Positions 1-8,483 of a DNA stretch of 64,000 nt are shown one piece after another. The notes under the pieces were generated by a model that saw only the letters and a list, made by a program, of their open reading frames with translations, ran no database searches and was not told the DNA's origin. Source of the stretch: Mycolicibacterium sp. P9-22. GTDB lineage: Bacteria > Actinomycetota > Actinomycetes > Mycobacteriales > Mycobacteriaceae. Numbering within the stretch: the stretch's first letter is position 1; each line of letters opens with the position of its first letter. The stretch covers positions 62,001-126,000 of the forward strand of contig NZ_NPKP01000009.1 of assembly GCF_008329585.1 (NCBI RefSeq), given 5' to 3'. Both the position numbers and the translations under genes were made by a program.

Positions 1-598
1 GCCGGTCGGCCTCGGCATGCGCGGTATCGACCAGGCGGGTGGCCTCACTGGTCGCGGTCTGCACGATCTCGGTCTGCGACACCAGGCGCTGCTGCTCCTT
101 GATGCCTTCCTGGACGGCCTTTTCGTAGGAGATGTTGCCGTTCTCGATGAGACGGTCCGCCTCTGCCTTGGCACGCCCGGTGGCGGCCTCGTACTCACGC
201 TTGGCGGTCGCGGCGATGCGGCTGGCCTCCTCGCGGGCTTCGCCGACCATCCGCTCGCTGTGCGCACGCGCCTCGGCAACCATCCGGTCGGCTTGGGACT
301 TGGCGTCGGCCAGCAGACGATCCGCCTCGCCGCGGGCGTGGTTGACCATCGAATCGGCCTCGGCCGATGCCGTGGCCACCATGGACTGGGAGTGGTCCTT
401 GGCCTCGTTGAGCATCGCGTCGCGGGCATCCAGCACATCCTGGGCGTCGTCGAGCTCACCGGGGATGGCGTCCTTGATGTCGTCGAGCAGCTCCAGGACA
501 TCACCGCGCGGCACCATGCACCCGGCTGTCATCGGCACGCCACGGGCTTCTTCGACGATTGCGCTGAGTTCGTCAAGCGCCTCAAACACTCGATACAC
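1..598 (-). CDS. sepIVA: SepIVA, DivIVA-like septum/elongation protein (3' end cut off by window edge)
   Basis: About 199 codons are visible, beginning with the GTG at 598, 7 nt downstream of a GGAGGG ribosome site (606-611). The protein starts YRVFEALDELSAIVEEARG and is then a continuous charged, Ala-rich coiled coil of the type EADRLLADAKSQADRMV. This matches the mycobacterial DivIVA-domain protein SepIVA (Rv2927c, about 245 aa from memory), a cytoplasmic factor needed for septation and for intracellular membrane domain organisation. The remaining C-terminal residues lie beyond position 1. Its direct neighbour here is coaD, only 117 bp away; in M. tuberculosis the PDIM/PGL lipid locus lies between them. 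Confidence 0.93.
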   Translation of the reverse strand, partial: MYRVFEALDELSAIVEEARGVPMTAGCMVPRGDVLELLDDIKDAIPGELDDAQDVLDARDAMLNEAKDHSQSMVATASAEADSMVNHARGEADRLLADAKSQADRMVAEARAHSERMVGEAREEASRIAATAKREYEAATGRAKAEADRLIENGNISYEKAVQEGIKEQQRLVSQTEIVQTATSEATRLVDTAHAEADR

Positions 599-714
599 GG
601 CAACACCCTCCAGGCGTAGTTGTTAGTGACCAGTGTGCCTGGTGTTACGCCTGTGACTTGGCTTTGCCGGCCGGTGTGTCGCGCCCGAATGCTGCGAATA
701 CGCTGCTCGGCTCG

Positions 715-1191
715 TTAAATCTGGAGTTTGTCGCGCAGCCGGGCGTTCACCGGCTCGGGTAGCAGAGCGCTGACATCGCCGCCGAGCAACGCAACCTCCT
801 TGGCCAGTGAGGACGACACGAACGAGTACTGCGGCGTGGTCGCCACGAAGAAGGTGTCGACGCCCGCGACATGTTTGTTCATCTGCGCCATCTGCAGCTC
901 GTATTCGAAGTCGGTGCCGGTGCGCAGACCCTTGACGATGGCGGTCAGACCGCGTTGCTTGACGAAGTCGACCACCAGACCGGAGCCGGACTCGACGCGC
1001 AGGTTCGGCAGATGCGTCGTCGACTCACGGATCAGTTCGATGCGCTCCTCGGCGCTGAACATCCCCTTCTTGTTCGGGTTCACCAGCACGGCCACCACGA
1101 CCTCGTCGAATTGGGCGGCCGCCCGCTCGAAGACATCGAGGTGACCGAGGGTGACGGGGTCGAATGATCCGGGACATACAGCGCCGCTCAT
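715..1191 (-). CDS. coaD: Phosphopantetheine adenylyltransferase
   Basis: A 158-aa cytoplasmic enzyme that transfers AMP from ATP to 4'-phosphopantetheine, the penultimate step of coenzyme A synthesis. The N-terminal GSFDPVTLGHLDV segment contains the nucleotidyltransferase T/HxGH signature, and PQYSFVSSSLAKEV is the conserved C-terminal ATP-binding loop. Length equals the usual bacterial CoaD (about 160 aa). It lies downstream of pyc and rsmD on the same strand with an 11-bp gap to rsmD, so it is probably co-transcribed with them. Start ATG at 1191. Confidence 0.97.
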   Translation of the reverse strand: MSGAVCPGSFDPVTLGHLDVFERAAAQFDEVVVAVLVNPNKKGMFSAEERIELIRESTTHLPNLRVESGSGLVVDFVKQRGLTAIVKGLRTGTDFEYELQMAQMNKHVAGVDTFFVATTPQYSFVSSSLAKEVALLGGDVSALLPEPVNARLRDKLQI

Positions 1192-1202
1192 GTGCCAAGA
1201 CG

Positions 1203-1754
1203 CTACGCGATGGCGCCGAACTCCAGTCGGGTGTCTCCGTAGCGGCGTTCCTCCTCGGCCACCCAGCCGTCCGGCCAGCCGATCGCCGGTCCGCCGGCCG
1301 CGCGTTCGATCACCGCGAGCGCACCGGAGCGCACCCAGCCGTTAGCGAGGAGCGCGGCGAGGACGCGTTCGATGGCACCGGCGTCCACCTCATACGGCGG
1401 ATCGGCGAACACCAGATCGACCGGCCTGCCGCTGGATTGGACGAGCTTGTCGACCGGGCTGCGGCGCACCACGGCTCCCCTGGCCCCGAGCGCGGCGATA
1501 TTGGATTCGATCACCGCGGCGGCACGGCGGTCGGACTCCACCAGCAGCGCCGAGGACGCCCCGCGGGACAACGCCTCCAGCCCCAATGCTCCGGAACCGG
1601 CGTACAGATCGAGCACCGCGATCCCGCCGAGATCCATCCGCGCCTGCAGCACGTTGAACAACGACTCCCGCACCCTGTCGGTGGTCGGACGGGTTCCGCT
1701 GGCGGGCACCGAGATTCGGCGTCCTTTGAACTGTCCGGCGACGATCCGGGTCAG
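1203..1754 (-). CDS. rsmD: 16S rRNA (guanine(966)-N2)-methyltransferase RsmD, probable CTG start
   Basis: SAM-dependent methyltransferase acting on G966 of 16S rRNA. The visible core has the motif I region VLDLYAGSGALGLEAL and the catalytic motif DPPYEV. The first ATG/GTG in frame is at 1709 (protein VPASGTRPTTDRVRESL), but the frame stays open upstream and encodes TRIVAGQFKGRRI, the conserved RsmD N-terminus. No ATG, GTG or TTG precedes that segment before an in-frame TAG; the only suitable codon is CTG at 1752-1754, overlapping the pyc stop by 4 nt (CTGA). I therefore extend the gene to 1754, giving 183 aa, close to the family length. The function is secure, the start is inferred. Confidence 0.85.
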   Translation of the reverse strand: MTRIVAGQFKGRRISVPASGTRPTTDRVRESLFNVLQARMDLGGIAVLDLYAGSGALGLEALSRGASSALLVESDRRAAAVIESNIAALGARGAVVRRSPVDKLVQSSGRPVDLVFADPPYEVDAGAIERVLAALLANGWVRSGALAVIERAAGGPAIGWPDGWVAEEERRYGDTRLEFGAIA

Positions 1755-4700
1755 GTCACGACCGCCAGGAGGTCGCCGCCCTCTACCTGGGCGGTGCCGG
1801 TGACGGCGATGCGCGCGATGGTGCCGGCCTTGGGTGCGGTGATGGCGGCTTCCATCTTCATGGCCTCGATGGTGGCGATGGTCTGCCCGGCGTCGACCTT
1901 CTCGCCGGTTTCCACGCCGATGGTGACCACACCGGCGAACGGGGCGGCGACGTGGTCGGGGTTGGTCTTGTCGGCCTTCTCGGCGGCGGCGACCTCGCTG
2001 GCGATGCTGCGGTCACGCACCAGCACCGGACGCAGTTGGCCGTTGAGGATGCACAGCACGGTGCGCATCCCGCGCTCGTCGGCGTCGGAGACCGCCTCCA
2101 GCCCGATCAGCAGTTCCACGCCACGTTCCAGGAACACCCGGTGCTCTTCGCCCTGGCGCAGGCCGTAGAAGAACTGGTTGGCCGACAACGTGGACGTATC
2201 GCCGTACTGGTCGCGGTGGGCCTGGAACTCCTTGGTCGGCCCCGGGAACAGCAGCCGGTTGAGCGCTTCCTGACGGGTGCGGCCGGCAGCTTTGAGGGCG
2301 GTCTCGTCCTCGGCGCTCAGCGGGGTTTCCGGTTTGGCCTCCCCGCGGCCCTGTAATGCCTTGGTGCGCAACGGTTCGGGCCACCCCCCGGCGGGATCGC
2401 CGAGTTCGCCACGCAGGAACCCGATCACACTGTCGGGGATGTCGTACTTGTCGGGGTCGGCGGCGAACTCGTCGGCATCGGCACCGGCACCGACCAGGGC
2501 CAGTGCCAGATCGCCGACCACCTTGGACGACGGGGTCACCTTGACCAGCCGGCCCAGCACCCGGTCGGCACCGGCGTAGGCGTTCTCGACGTCCTCGAAC
2601 CGGTCCCCGAGCCCCAACGCGACGGCCTGGGTGCGCAGGTTGGACAGCTGCCCGCCCGGGATCTCGTGGGTGTACACCCGCCCGGTCGGGGCCGGCAGCC
2701 CCGCCTCGAACGGGGAGTACACCTTGCGCAACGCCTCCCAGTAGGGCTCCAGATCGCACACGGCCCGAAGGTCCAGGCCGGTGTCACGGTCGGTGTGGGC
2801 GGTCGCTGCCACGATCGCCGAGAGCGCGGGCTGGCTGGTGGTGCCCGCCAACGGGGCCGAGGCACCATCGACCGCGGACGCACCGGCGGTCCAGGCCGCC
2901 AGGTAGGTGGCCAGCTGCCCACCCGGGGTGTCATGGGTGTGCACGTGGATCGGCAGATCGAAACGTTCCCGCAGCGCGGTCACCAGCTTGGTGGCGGCTT
3001 GCGGGCGCAGCAGCCCGGCCATGTCCTTGATGGCCAGTACATGCGCGCCGGCCTCGACGATCTGATCGGCCAGGCGCAGGTAGTAATCCAGGGTGTAGAG
3101 ATCCTCGGCCGGATCGGAAAGGTCACCGGTGTAGGACATGGCGACTTCGGCGACCGCGGTGCCGGTGTCGCGCACCGCGTCGATGGCCGGGCGCATCGAA
3201 TCGACATTGTTGAGCGCATCGAAGATCCGGAAGATGTCGATGCCGGTGTCGGTGGCTTCTTCGACGAACGCTCGGGTGACCAGCTCCGGGTAGGGGGTGT
3301 AGCCCACCGTGTTGCGGCCACGCAGCAGCATCTGCAGACAGATATTGGGCATCGCCTCGCGCAGAGCGGCCAGCCGCTCCCACGGATCTTCCTTCAGAAA
3401 GCGCAGCGCCACATCATAAGTCGCTCCACCCCAGCACTCCACCGACAACAATTGCGGCGTCAAGCGCGCAATATGGGGCGCCACCAACAGCAGACCGTTG
3501 GAGCGCACCCGCGTCGCGAGCAGCGACTGATGCGCGTCGCGGAAGGTCGTGTCGGTGACCCCCAACGCCGGTGAATCACGCAGCCACGCCGCGAAACCCT
3601 GCGGGCCCAGTTCGGTGAGCTTCTGCTTGGAACCCGCAGGCGGCGGCGTCTCCAGGTCCAGTGCCGGCAGCTTGTCCTGCGCGTAGACCGGTGACGGGCG
3701 TTCGCCGTGCGGCTTGTTGACCGTGACCTCGGCCAGATAGTTCAAGATCTTGGTGCCACGGTCGGCGGGGGTGTGCGCGGTCAGCAACTGCGGGCGCTCA
3801 TCGATGAACGACGTCGTCACCCGGCCGGCCCGGAAATCCGGGTCATCGATCACGGCGAGCAGGAACGGGATGTTCGTCGATACCCCGCGTACCCGGAACT
3901 CGGCCAGCGCGCGGCGCGCCCGGGCCGCGGCCATGGTGAAATCCCTGCCGCGGCAGGTCAGTTTGACCAGCATGGAGTCGAAGTGGGCGCTGATCTCCGC
4001 GCCGGTGTGAGTGCCCCCGTCCAGGCGGATACCCGCGCCACCGGGTGAACGGTAGGCGGTGATGCGGCCGGTGTCGGGGCGGAACCCCTTGCCCGGGTCC
4101 TCGGTGGTGATGCGGCACTGCATCGCCGCGCCACGGATCTGGATCGAATCCTGGCTCAACCCCAGATCGGCCAGCGTCTCCCCCGCCGCGATCCGCAACT
4201 GGGAGGACACCAGATCCACATCGGTGATCTCCTCGGTCACCGTGTGCTCCACCTGGATGCGCGGGTTGCACTCGATGAACACGTGATGGCCACGCTCATC
4301 GAGAAGGAACTCGATGGTGCCGGCACAGAAGTAATTGATGTGCTCGGCCAGCGCGACGGCGTCCGCGCAGATCTTCGCCCGCACCGCGGGGTCCAGATTC
4401 GGTGCCGGCGCCAACTCGATGACCTTCTGGTGGCGGCGCTGCAGACTGCAATCGCGCTCGAACAGATGGATCACATTCCCGGCGCCATCGGCGAGGATCT
4501 GCACCTCGATATGGCGCGGATTGATGACCGCCTGCTCCAGGTAGACCATCGGATCACCGAAGGCCGATTCCGCCTCGCGGCTGGCGGCCTCGATCGCCTC
4601 GGCCAGACCTGACGCGTCGGCGACCCGGCGCATCCCGCGCCCACCGCCACCGGAAACCGCCTTGACGAACAACGGGAACGTCATCCCCTTGGCGACCTCA

Positions 4701-5134
4701 ACGAGTTCGTCCACCGACGCCGAGGGCTGCGAGGACGCCAGCACCGGCAACCCGGCCTCCCGCGCCGCCGCGATCGCCCGCGCCTTGTTACCGGTCAGCT
4801 CCAGCACATCCGAGCCCGGGCCCACAAACGTGATGCCCTCCGCGGCACACGCCGAGGCCAGCTCCGGGTTCTCCGACAAAAACCCGTACCCCGGATAGAC
4901 GGCGTCCGCGCCGGCATGCTTGGCCACCCGGATGATCTCGGGCACCGACAGGTACGCCCGAACCGGATGACCCTCATCACCGATCTGATACGACTCATCG
5001 GCCTTCAAACGGTGCAACGAATTGCGGTCCTCGAACGGATACACCGCCACCGTCGAGATGTTCATCTCGGTCGCCGCGCGAAACGCACGAATGGCGATCT
5101 CACCGCGGTTGGCCACCAGGAGTTTGGTAATCAC
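1751..5134 (-). CDS. pyc: Pyruvate carboxylase
   Basis: 1127-aa biotin enzyme converting pyruvate, bicarbonate and ATP to oxaloacetate (anaplerosis). Domain order: biotin carboxylase (about 1-450) with the ATP-grasp glycine loop GGGGRGMRRV; carboxyltransferase (about 530-810) opening with DTTFRDAHQSLLATRVR; C-terminal biotinyl carrier domain with EAMKME, biotinylated Lys near residue 1093. Full length for a single-chain Pyc. Start is GTG at 5134; a TAGGGT -10-like hexamer ends 6-7 nt upstream, so the transcript may be leaderless. The stop overlaps the inferred rsmD start. Confidence 0.97.
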   Translation of the reverse strand: MITKLLVANRGEIAIRAFRAATEMNISTVAVYPFEDRNSLHRLKADESYQIGDEGHPVRAYLSVPEIIRVAKHAGADAVYPGYGFLSENPELASACAAEGITFVGPGSDVLELTGNKARAIAAAREAGLPVLASSQPSASVDELVEVAKGMTFPLFVKAVSGGGGRGMRRVADASGLAEAIEAASREAESAFGDPMVYLEQAVINPRHIEVQILADGAGNVIHLFERDCSLQRRHQKVIELAPAPNLDPAVRAKICADAVALAEHINYFCAGTIEFLLDERGHHVFIECNPRIQVEHTVTEEITDVDLVSSQLRIAAGETLADLGLSQDSIQIRGAAMQCRITTEDPGKGFRPDTGRITAYRSPGGAGIRLDGGTHTGAEISAHFDSMLVKLTCRGRDFTMAAARARRALAEFRVRGVSTNIPFLLAVIDDPDFRAGRVTTSFIDERPQLLTAHTPADRGTKILNYLAEVTVNKPHGERPSPVYAQDKLPALDLETPPPAGSKQKLTELGPQGFAAWLRDSPALGVTDTTFRDAHQSLLATRVRSNGLLLVAPHIARLTPQLLSVECWGGATYDVALRFLKEDPWERLAALREAMPNICLQMLLRGRNTVGYTPYPELVTRAFVEEATDTGIDIFRIFDALNNVDSMRPAIDAVRDTGTAVAEVAMSYTGDLSDPAEDLYTLDYYLRLADQIVEAGAHVLAIKDMAGLLRPQAATKLVTALRERFDLPIHVHTHDTPGGQLATYLAAWTAGASAVDGASAPLAGTTSQPALSAIVAATAHTDRDTGLDLRAVCDLEPYWEALRKVYSPFEAGLPAPTGRVYTHEIPGGQLSNLRTQAVALGLGDRFEDVENAYAGADRVLGRLVKVTPSSKVVGDLALALVGAGADADEFAADPDKYDIPDSVIGFLRGELGDPAGGWPEPLRTKALQGRGEAKPETPLSAEDETALKAAGRTRQEALNRLLFPGPTKEFQAHRDQYGDTSTLSANQFFYGLRQGEEHRVFLERGVELLIGLEAVSDADERGMRTVLCILNGQLRPVLVRDRSIASEVAAAEKADKTNPDHVAAPFAGVVTIGVETGEKVDAGQTIATIEAMKMEAAITAPKAGTIARIAVTGTAQVEGGDLLAVVT

Positions 5135-5140
5135 GGCGCT

Positions 5141-5174
5141 ACCCTAACTTCGCTGTTGTTACCTGGATGTAACA
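5141..5174 (-). promoter_or_regulatory. Putative pyc promoter with an overlapping palindromic operator
   Basis: On the minus strand TAGGGT (5141-5146) sits 6 nt before the pyc GTG. A perfect dyad, TGTTAC-N6-GTAACA, occupies 5157-5174 and covers the expected -35 position. The half-sites resemble the GTnAC-N6-GnAAC type bound by GlnR, but the regulator is not known from the sequence. Confidence 0.4.
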
Positions 5175-5192
5175 CCGGCGTCGCCGCCGGGG

Positions 5193-5810
5193 TCACACCA
5201 GCGTCGACCAGTAATTCCAGAAACGAACCAGGATCATCAGCAGCACCGCGGTGAACCACAGCGCCACCAGCGACCAGCGCCATTGGTAGATCGCGCCCAC
5301 CACCCCGGTGCCGATGTCGGCACGCAGCGCGATCGACGTGACGATCACCAGCAGCGGGATGGTCACCGCCCAGACCACCATGCAGTAGGGGCACAACGCC
5401 CCGATGCGGTAGAGGCTCTGGTAGATCAGCCAGTGAATGAACACCACGCCCAGCGCGGTGCCGATGGCCAGACCACCCCAGTACCAGCGCGGCAGCCTGA
5501 TCCGGGCGACGGCCAGCACACCGGTGACCAGCACCACGGTGAACGCCACGATGCCGATCAGGGAGTTGGGAAAGCCGAACACCGAGGCCTGCGGTGTCGT
5601 CATGACCGACCCGCAGGACAGCACCGGGTTGAGGCTGCACGACGGGATGTAGCTCGGATCGATCAGGATCTCGATCTTCTCGATCGTCAGCGTCGCGGCC
5701 GCCACGAGTCCCACCACACCGGCGATGAGCACGCCGATCGCGCTGGACCGGCGCACCCCGCCCGGCACGGCCGGAACCTCGGCCGAGTCGAGATCAGGGG
5801 CAACCGTCAC
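5193..5810 (-). CDS. Vitamin K epoxide reductase (VKOR) family membrane protein
   Basis: 205-aa polytopic membrane protein that would re-oxidise a periplasmic thiol oxidase and pass electrons to quinone. It has several hydrophobic helices, loop cysteines C58 and C66, and the quinone-side active pair C140-P-Y-C143. Start taken as GTG at 5810 because it forms a GTGA overlap with the stop of the upstream DsbA-like gene, indicating translational coupling. Ortholog of Rv2968c by memory and context. The pair forms a disulfide-forming pathway for exported proteins; mycobacteria use VKOR in place of DsbB. Confidence 0.93.
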   Translation of the reverse strand: MTVAPDLDSAEVPAVPGGVRRSSAIGVLIAGVVGLVAAATLTIEKIEILIDPSYIPSCSLNPVLSCGSVMTTPQASVFGFPNSLIGIVAFTVVLVTGVLAVARIRLPRWYWGGLAIGTALGVVFIHWLIYQSLYRIGALCPYCMVVWAVTIPLLVIVTSIALRADIGTGVVGAIYQWRWSLVALWFTAVLLMILVRFWNYWSTLV

Positions 5811-6538
5811 GGCATCCCCGGCACGTCGCCGACGATCTCCTTGACCTTCGCGACCAGGGCCTCGGGGGTGCTGTACTGGTAGTCCTCGCCGTTGACGCGG
5901 ACCGTCGGCGTGGCATTGATCTCGGTGGCTTCGGCCATACCGGAAGCCATGTCGACGTAGCGGCCCTTGTCGATGCACTCGGGCACCTTGCCCGCGGCAC
6001 CGGCCTGGCGCGCGGTCTCGATGAGCTGCGCATCGGTCGGGTACGCGCCGCCGGTCTCGCTGGGCTGCTGGGCGTAGAGCGCGCCGTGGAACCGGCGGAA
6101 CGCCTCGGTCGACTCGTCGGCCACGCAGTAGGCGGCGCCACTGGCCCTCGACGAGTAGTTCTGGTTACCGGCGCTGTTCAGGATGCCGACCATGTAGTAG
6201 TCGACCGCGATCGCGCCGCCGTCGATGAGCTTGTCGATGGTGGGTCCGAAGGCCTTCTCGAAGGCACCGCAGTGCGGGCAGAGCGGATCTTCGTAGACCG
6301 ACAGCACGAGCTTGGGCTCGATCCCGTCGTCCTTCTTGACCACGTTGCTCGACTCGACGCGGACCGCGCGGGCCTCGCCGGATTCGGGCTTCGTCTCGCC
6401 CGAAAGCACGATGTAGAGCACCAACGCCACGGCGAAGAGCACCACGACCGAGGTGAGCCCGATCTGGACGAGAAGGTTGCGCTTGCGGTCGGCGGCCTTC
6501 AAGTCGTAGCTGGCCTGCTTCTTCGGTTTGTTCGCCAC
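5807..6538 (-). CDS. DsbA-like membrane-anchored thiol oxidase
   Basis: 243 aa. A lysine-rich cytoplasmic N-terminus is followed by one transmembrane helix (about 24-46) and an extracytoplasmic thioredoxin fold. The redox motif is C87-P-H-C90, and the cis-Pro loop is NATPTV. It would introduce disulfides into secreted proteins and be recycled by the VKOR protein whose start overlaps its stop by 4 nt. Equivalent to Rv2969c from memory. The MANKPKKQ start is supported because it leaves a normal short cytoplasmic tail before the membrane helix. Confidence 0.93.
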   Translation of the reverse strand: MANKPKKQASYDLKAADRKRNLLVQIGLTSVVVLFAVALVLYIVLSGETKPESGEARAVRVESSNVVKKDDGIEPKLVLSVYEDPLCPHCGAFEKAFGPTIDKLIDGGAIAVDYYMVGILNSAGNQNYSSRASGAAYCVADESTEAFRRFHGALYAQQPSETGGAYPTDAQLIETARQAGAAGKVPECIDKGRYVDMASGMAEATEINATPTVRVNGEDYQYSTPEALVAKVKEIVGDVPGMP

Positions 6539-6547
6539 GGGTGCAGC

Positions 6548-7630
6548 CTACCGGCTCAGATGAGCCCGCAGTGCCGAGGTCAGGTCGGTGAGCGCCACCT
6601 CACTGCCGCCGCCGAGCGGGAAGAAGTTGACGAATCCGTGTGTCAGCGACCCGTACTCACGCAGGTCCACCGGAACTCCCGCATCCGCGAGCGCTTTGGC
6701 GTAGGCCGCGCCCTCATCGCGCAGCGGATCGAATCCCGCGGTCAGCACCAACGCCGGCGACAGTCCTGACAGGTCGGTGGCCCGCAGCGGGGCCACCCGG
6801 ATATCGGTCGGTGAGATGCCCGCGCCACCGATGTAATGCGTGTTGAACCAGTCGATATCGGCCTTCGTCAGGAAGTATCCGTCGGCGAACAACGTCCGGG
6901 AGACGGTCTCGCCTCCGGGGTCGACCATCGGATAGATCAGCAGCTGCAGAACCGGCAGCGCCGACCCGGTGTCACGGGCGGCCTGGGTGACCACCGCGGC
7001 GAGGTTGCCGCCCGCGCTGTCCCCGCCGACCGCCACCCGCTGCGGATCGGCGCCCAGGTCGTCGGCGTGTTCGACGGCCCAGCGGAAGGCGGCCAGGCAA
7101 TCCTCGCCGGCGGCCGGCGCCTTGTGCTCGGGGGCCAGCCGGTAGTCCACCGACAGGACGTGCACGCCGGCGTCGTGGCAGAGGCGCCGGCACAAACCGT
7201 CGTGGGAGCCGAGGCTGCCGACCACGAACCCGCCGCCGTGCAGGAACACCAACAGCGGTGCTCCGGACTCCGCGGCGTAGTGCCGGACGGCCAGCTCACC
7301 GGCCGGTCCGGGAATGGTGAAATCGCGGGCCGGCACGACAACCGGAGTGGTCAGGGCGGCGGCGACGCTGTCGAGATGATTCCTGGCGACGGCGACATCT
7401 TCGCTGGCAACGAGGCCACCGACGCCGGAGACCCGCTGCGCGTTCAGCATCAATTGCAGGGTGGTGTCGAGCGTGTTGCCCTCGATGGTGATCGAGCGCC
7501 GGCCCAGCAGCAGCCGCTTTGCCGGGTCCGGAATTCGCGCCATGACCGGCAACGACAGCCGGCTGGCGATCTCGGCGAACTTCAACCGGAATGGGCTCGG
7601 GTTCTGCCGTGCTGGCAGACTTTGTGACAT
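6548..7630 (-). CDS. lipN: Alpha/beta hydrolase, hormone-sensitive-lipase family esterase (LipN-like)
   Basis: 360-aa carboxylesterase/lipase. It carries the HGGGF oxyanion motif and the nucleophile elbow GDSAGG; a C-terminal SLTHGFVN segment supplies the catalytic His, and DPLRDEG the Asp. It matches LipN (Rv2970c), which hydrolyses short-chain esters. I chose ATG 7630 (MSQSLPARQ) over the upstream in-frame start because the resulting N-terminus aligns with the remembered MTKSLPG start of LipN. That start codon overlaps the start codon of the divergent reductase gene by two bases. Confidence 0.9.
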   Translation of the reverse strand: MSQSLPARQNPSPFRLKFAEIASRLSLPVMARIPDPAKRLLLGRRSITIEGNTLDTTLQLMLNAQRVSGVGGLVASEDVAVARNHLDSVAAALTTPVVVPARDFTIPGPAGELAVRHYAAESGAPLLVFLHGGGFVVGSLGSHDGLCRRLCHDAGVHVLSVDYRLAPEHKAPAAGEDCLAAFRWAVEHADDLGADPQRVAVGGDSAGGNLAAVVTQAARDTGSALPVLQLLIYPMVDPGGETVSRTLFADGYFLTKADIDWFNTHYIGGAGISPTDIRVAPLRATDLSGLSPALVLTAGFDPLRDEGAAYAKALADAGVPVDLREYGSLTHGFVNFFPLGGGSEVALTDLTSALRAHLSR

Positions 7631-8477
7631 GACTGGCCTTTCGCATCCCACGCTGTTGCTGAACGACGGTAATTCCATCCCCGTGGTCGGGTTGGGAGTT
7701 TGGCAGACCCCGGCCGAGGAGACCCGGCAAGCGGTCGAAGCCGCGCTGACAACCGGTTACCGCCATGTCGACACCGCGGCGGCATACCAGAACGAAACCG
7801 AGGTCGGCCAGGCACTGAAGGCCGCCGCCGACAAGGGCGTGGCACGCGAGGATGTGTTCCTCGTCACCAAACTCTGGAACGCCGAGCACGGATATGACAA
7901 GGCGCTCAAGGCGTTCGACGCCAGCGCCGAGCGCCTCGACGTCGACTATGTGGATCTGTATCTGATCCACTGGCCGATGCCCGAGGTCAATCAGTTCGTC
8001 GAGACCTTCAAGGCGTTGGCCGCCCTGCGTGACCAGGGCCGGGTCCGCTCCATCGGCGTCAGCAATTTCGCGCCCGAGCATCTGCGAACCCTGGTGGACG
8101 GCACCGGCATCGTTCCCGCGGTCAACCAGATCGAACTGCACCCGCGCTTTCCACAGCAGGAGTTGCGGGAAGTGCACGCCGAGCTCGGTATCGCCACCGA
8201 GGCGTGGAGCCCGCTCGGCCAGGGTGCGTTGCTCAGCGACCCCACCGTGGTCGCGGTGGCGGAAGCGCACGGCAAAACCCCTGCCCAGGTGCTGATCAGA
8301 TGGCACCTGCAGCTGGGTAATATCGTCATCCCGAAGTCGGTGAACCCCGACCGGATAGCGAGTAACTTCGACGTGTTCGATTTCGAGCTGACCGCGCAGG
8401 ACATCGAGTCCATCGCGACACTCGACGACGGCACCCGACTGGGACCGGATCCGCGGACTTTCAACTGGACAGGCTAG
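7629..8477 (+). CDS. Aldo/keto reductase
   Basis: 282-aa NADPH-dependent carbonyl reductase of the AKR superfamily. It has the TIM-barrel signature residues: HVDTAAAYQNE (catalytic Asp/Tyr), DYVDLYLIHWP with the catalytic His, VNQIELHP, and the cofactor-binding IPKSVNPDRIASNFDVFDFEL. It is one of two tandem paralogs 6 nt apart; M. smegmatis has a similar pair (MSMEG_2407/2408, from memory), whereas M. tuberculosis keeps only Rv2971. The ATG at 7629 shares two bases with the divergent esterase start. Confidence 0.93.
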   Translation: MTGLSHPTLLLNDGNSIPVVGLGVWQTPAEETRQAVEAALTTGYRHVDTAAAYQNETEVGQALKAAADKGVAREDVFLVTKLWNAEHGYDKALKAFDASAERLDVDYVDLYLIHWPMPEVNQFVETFKALAALRDQGRVRSIGVSNFAPEHLRTLVDGTGIVPAVNQIELHPRFPQQELREVHAELGIATEAWSPLGQGALLSDPTVVAVAEAHGKTPAQVLIRWHLQLGNIVIPKSVNPDRIASNFDVFDFELTAQDIESIATLDDGTRLGPDPRTFNWTG

Positions 8478-8483
8478 GTAGAC

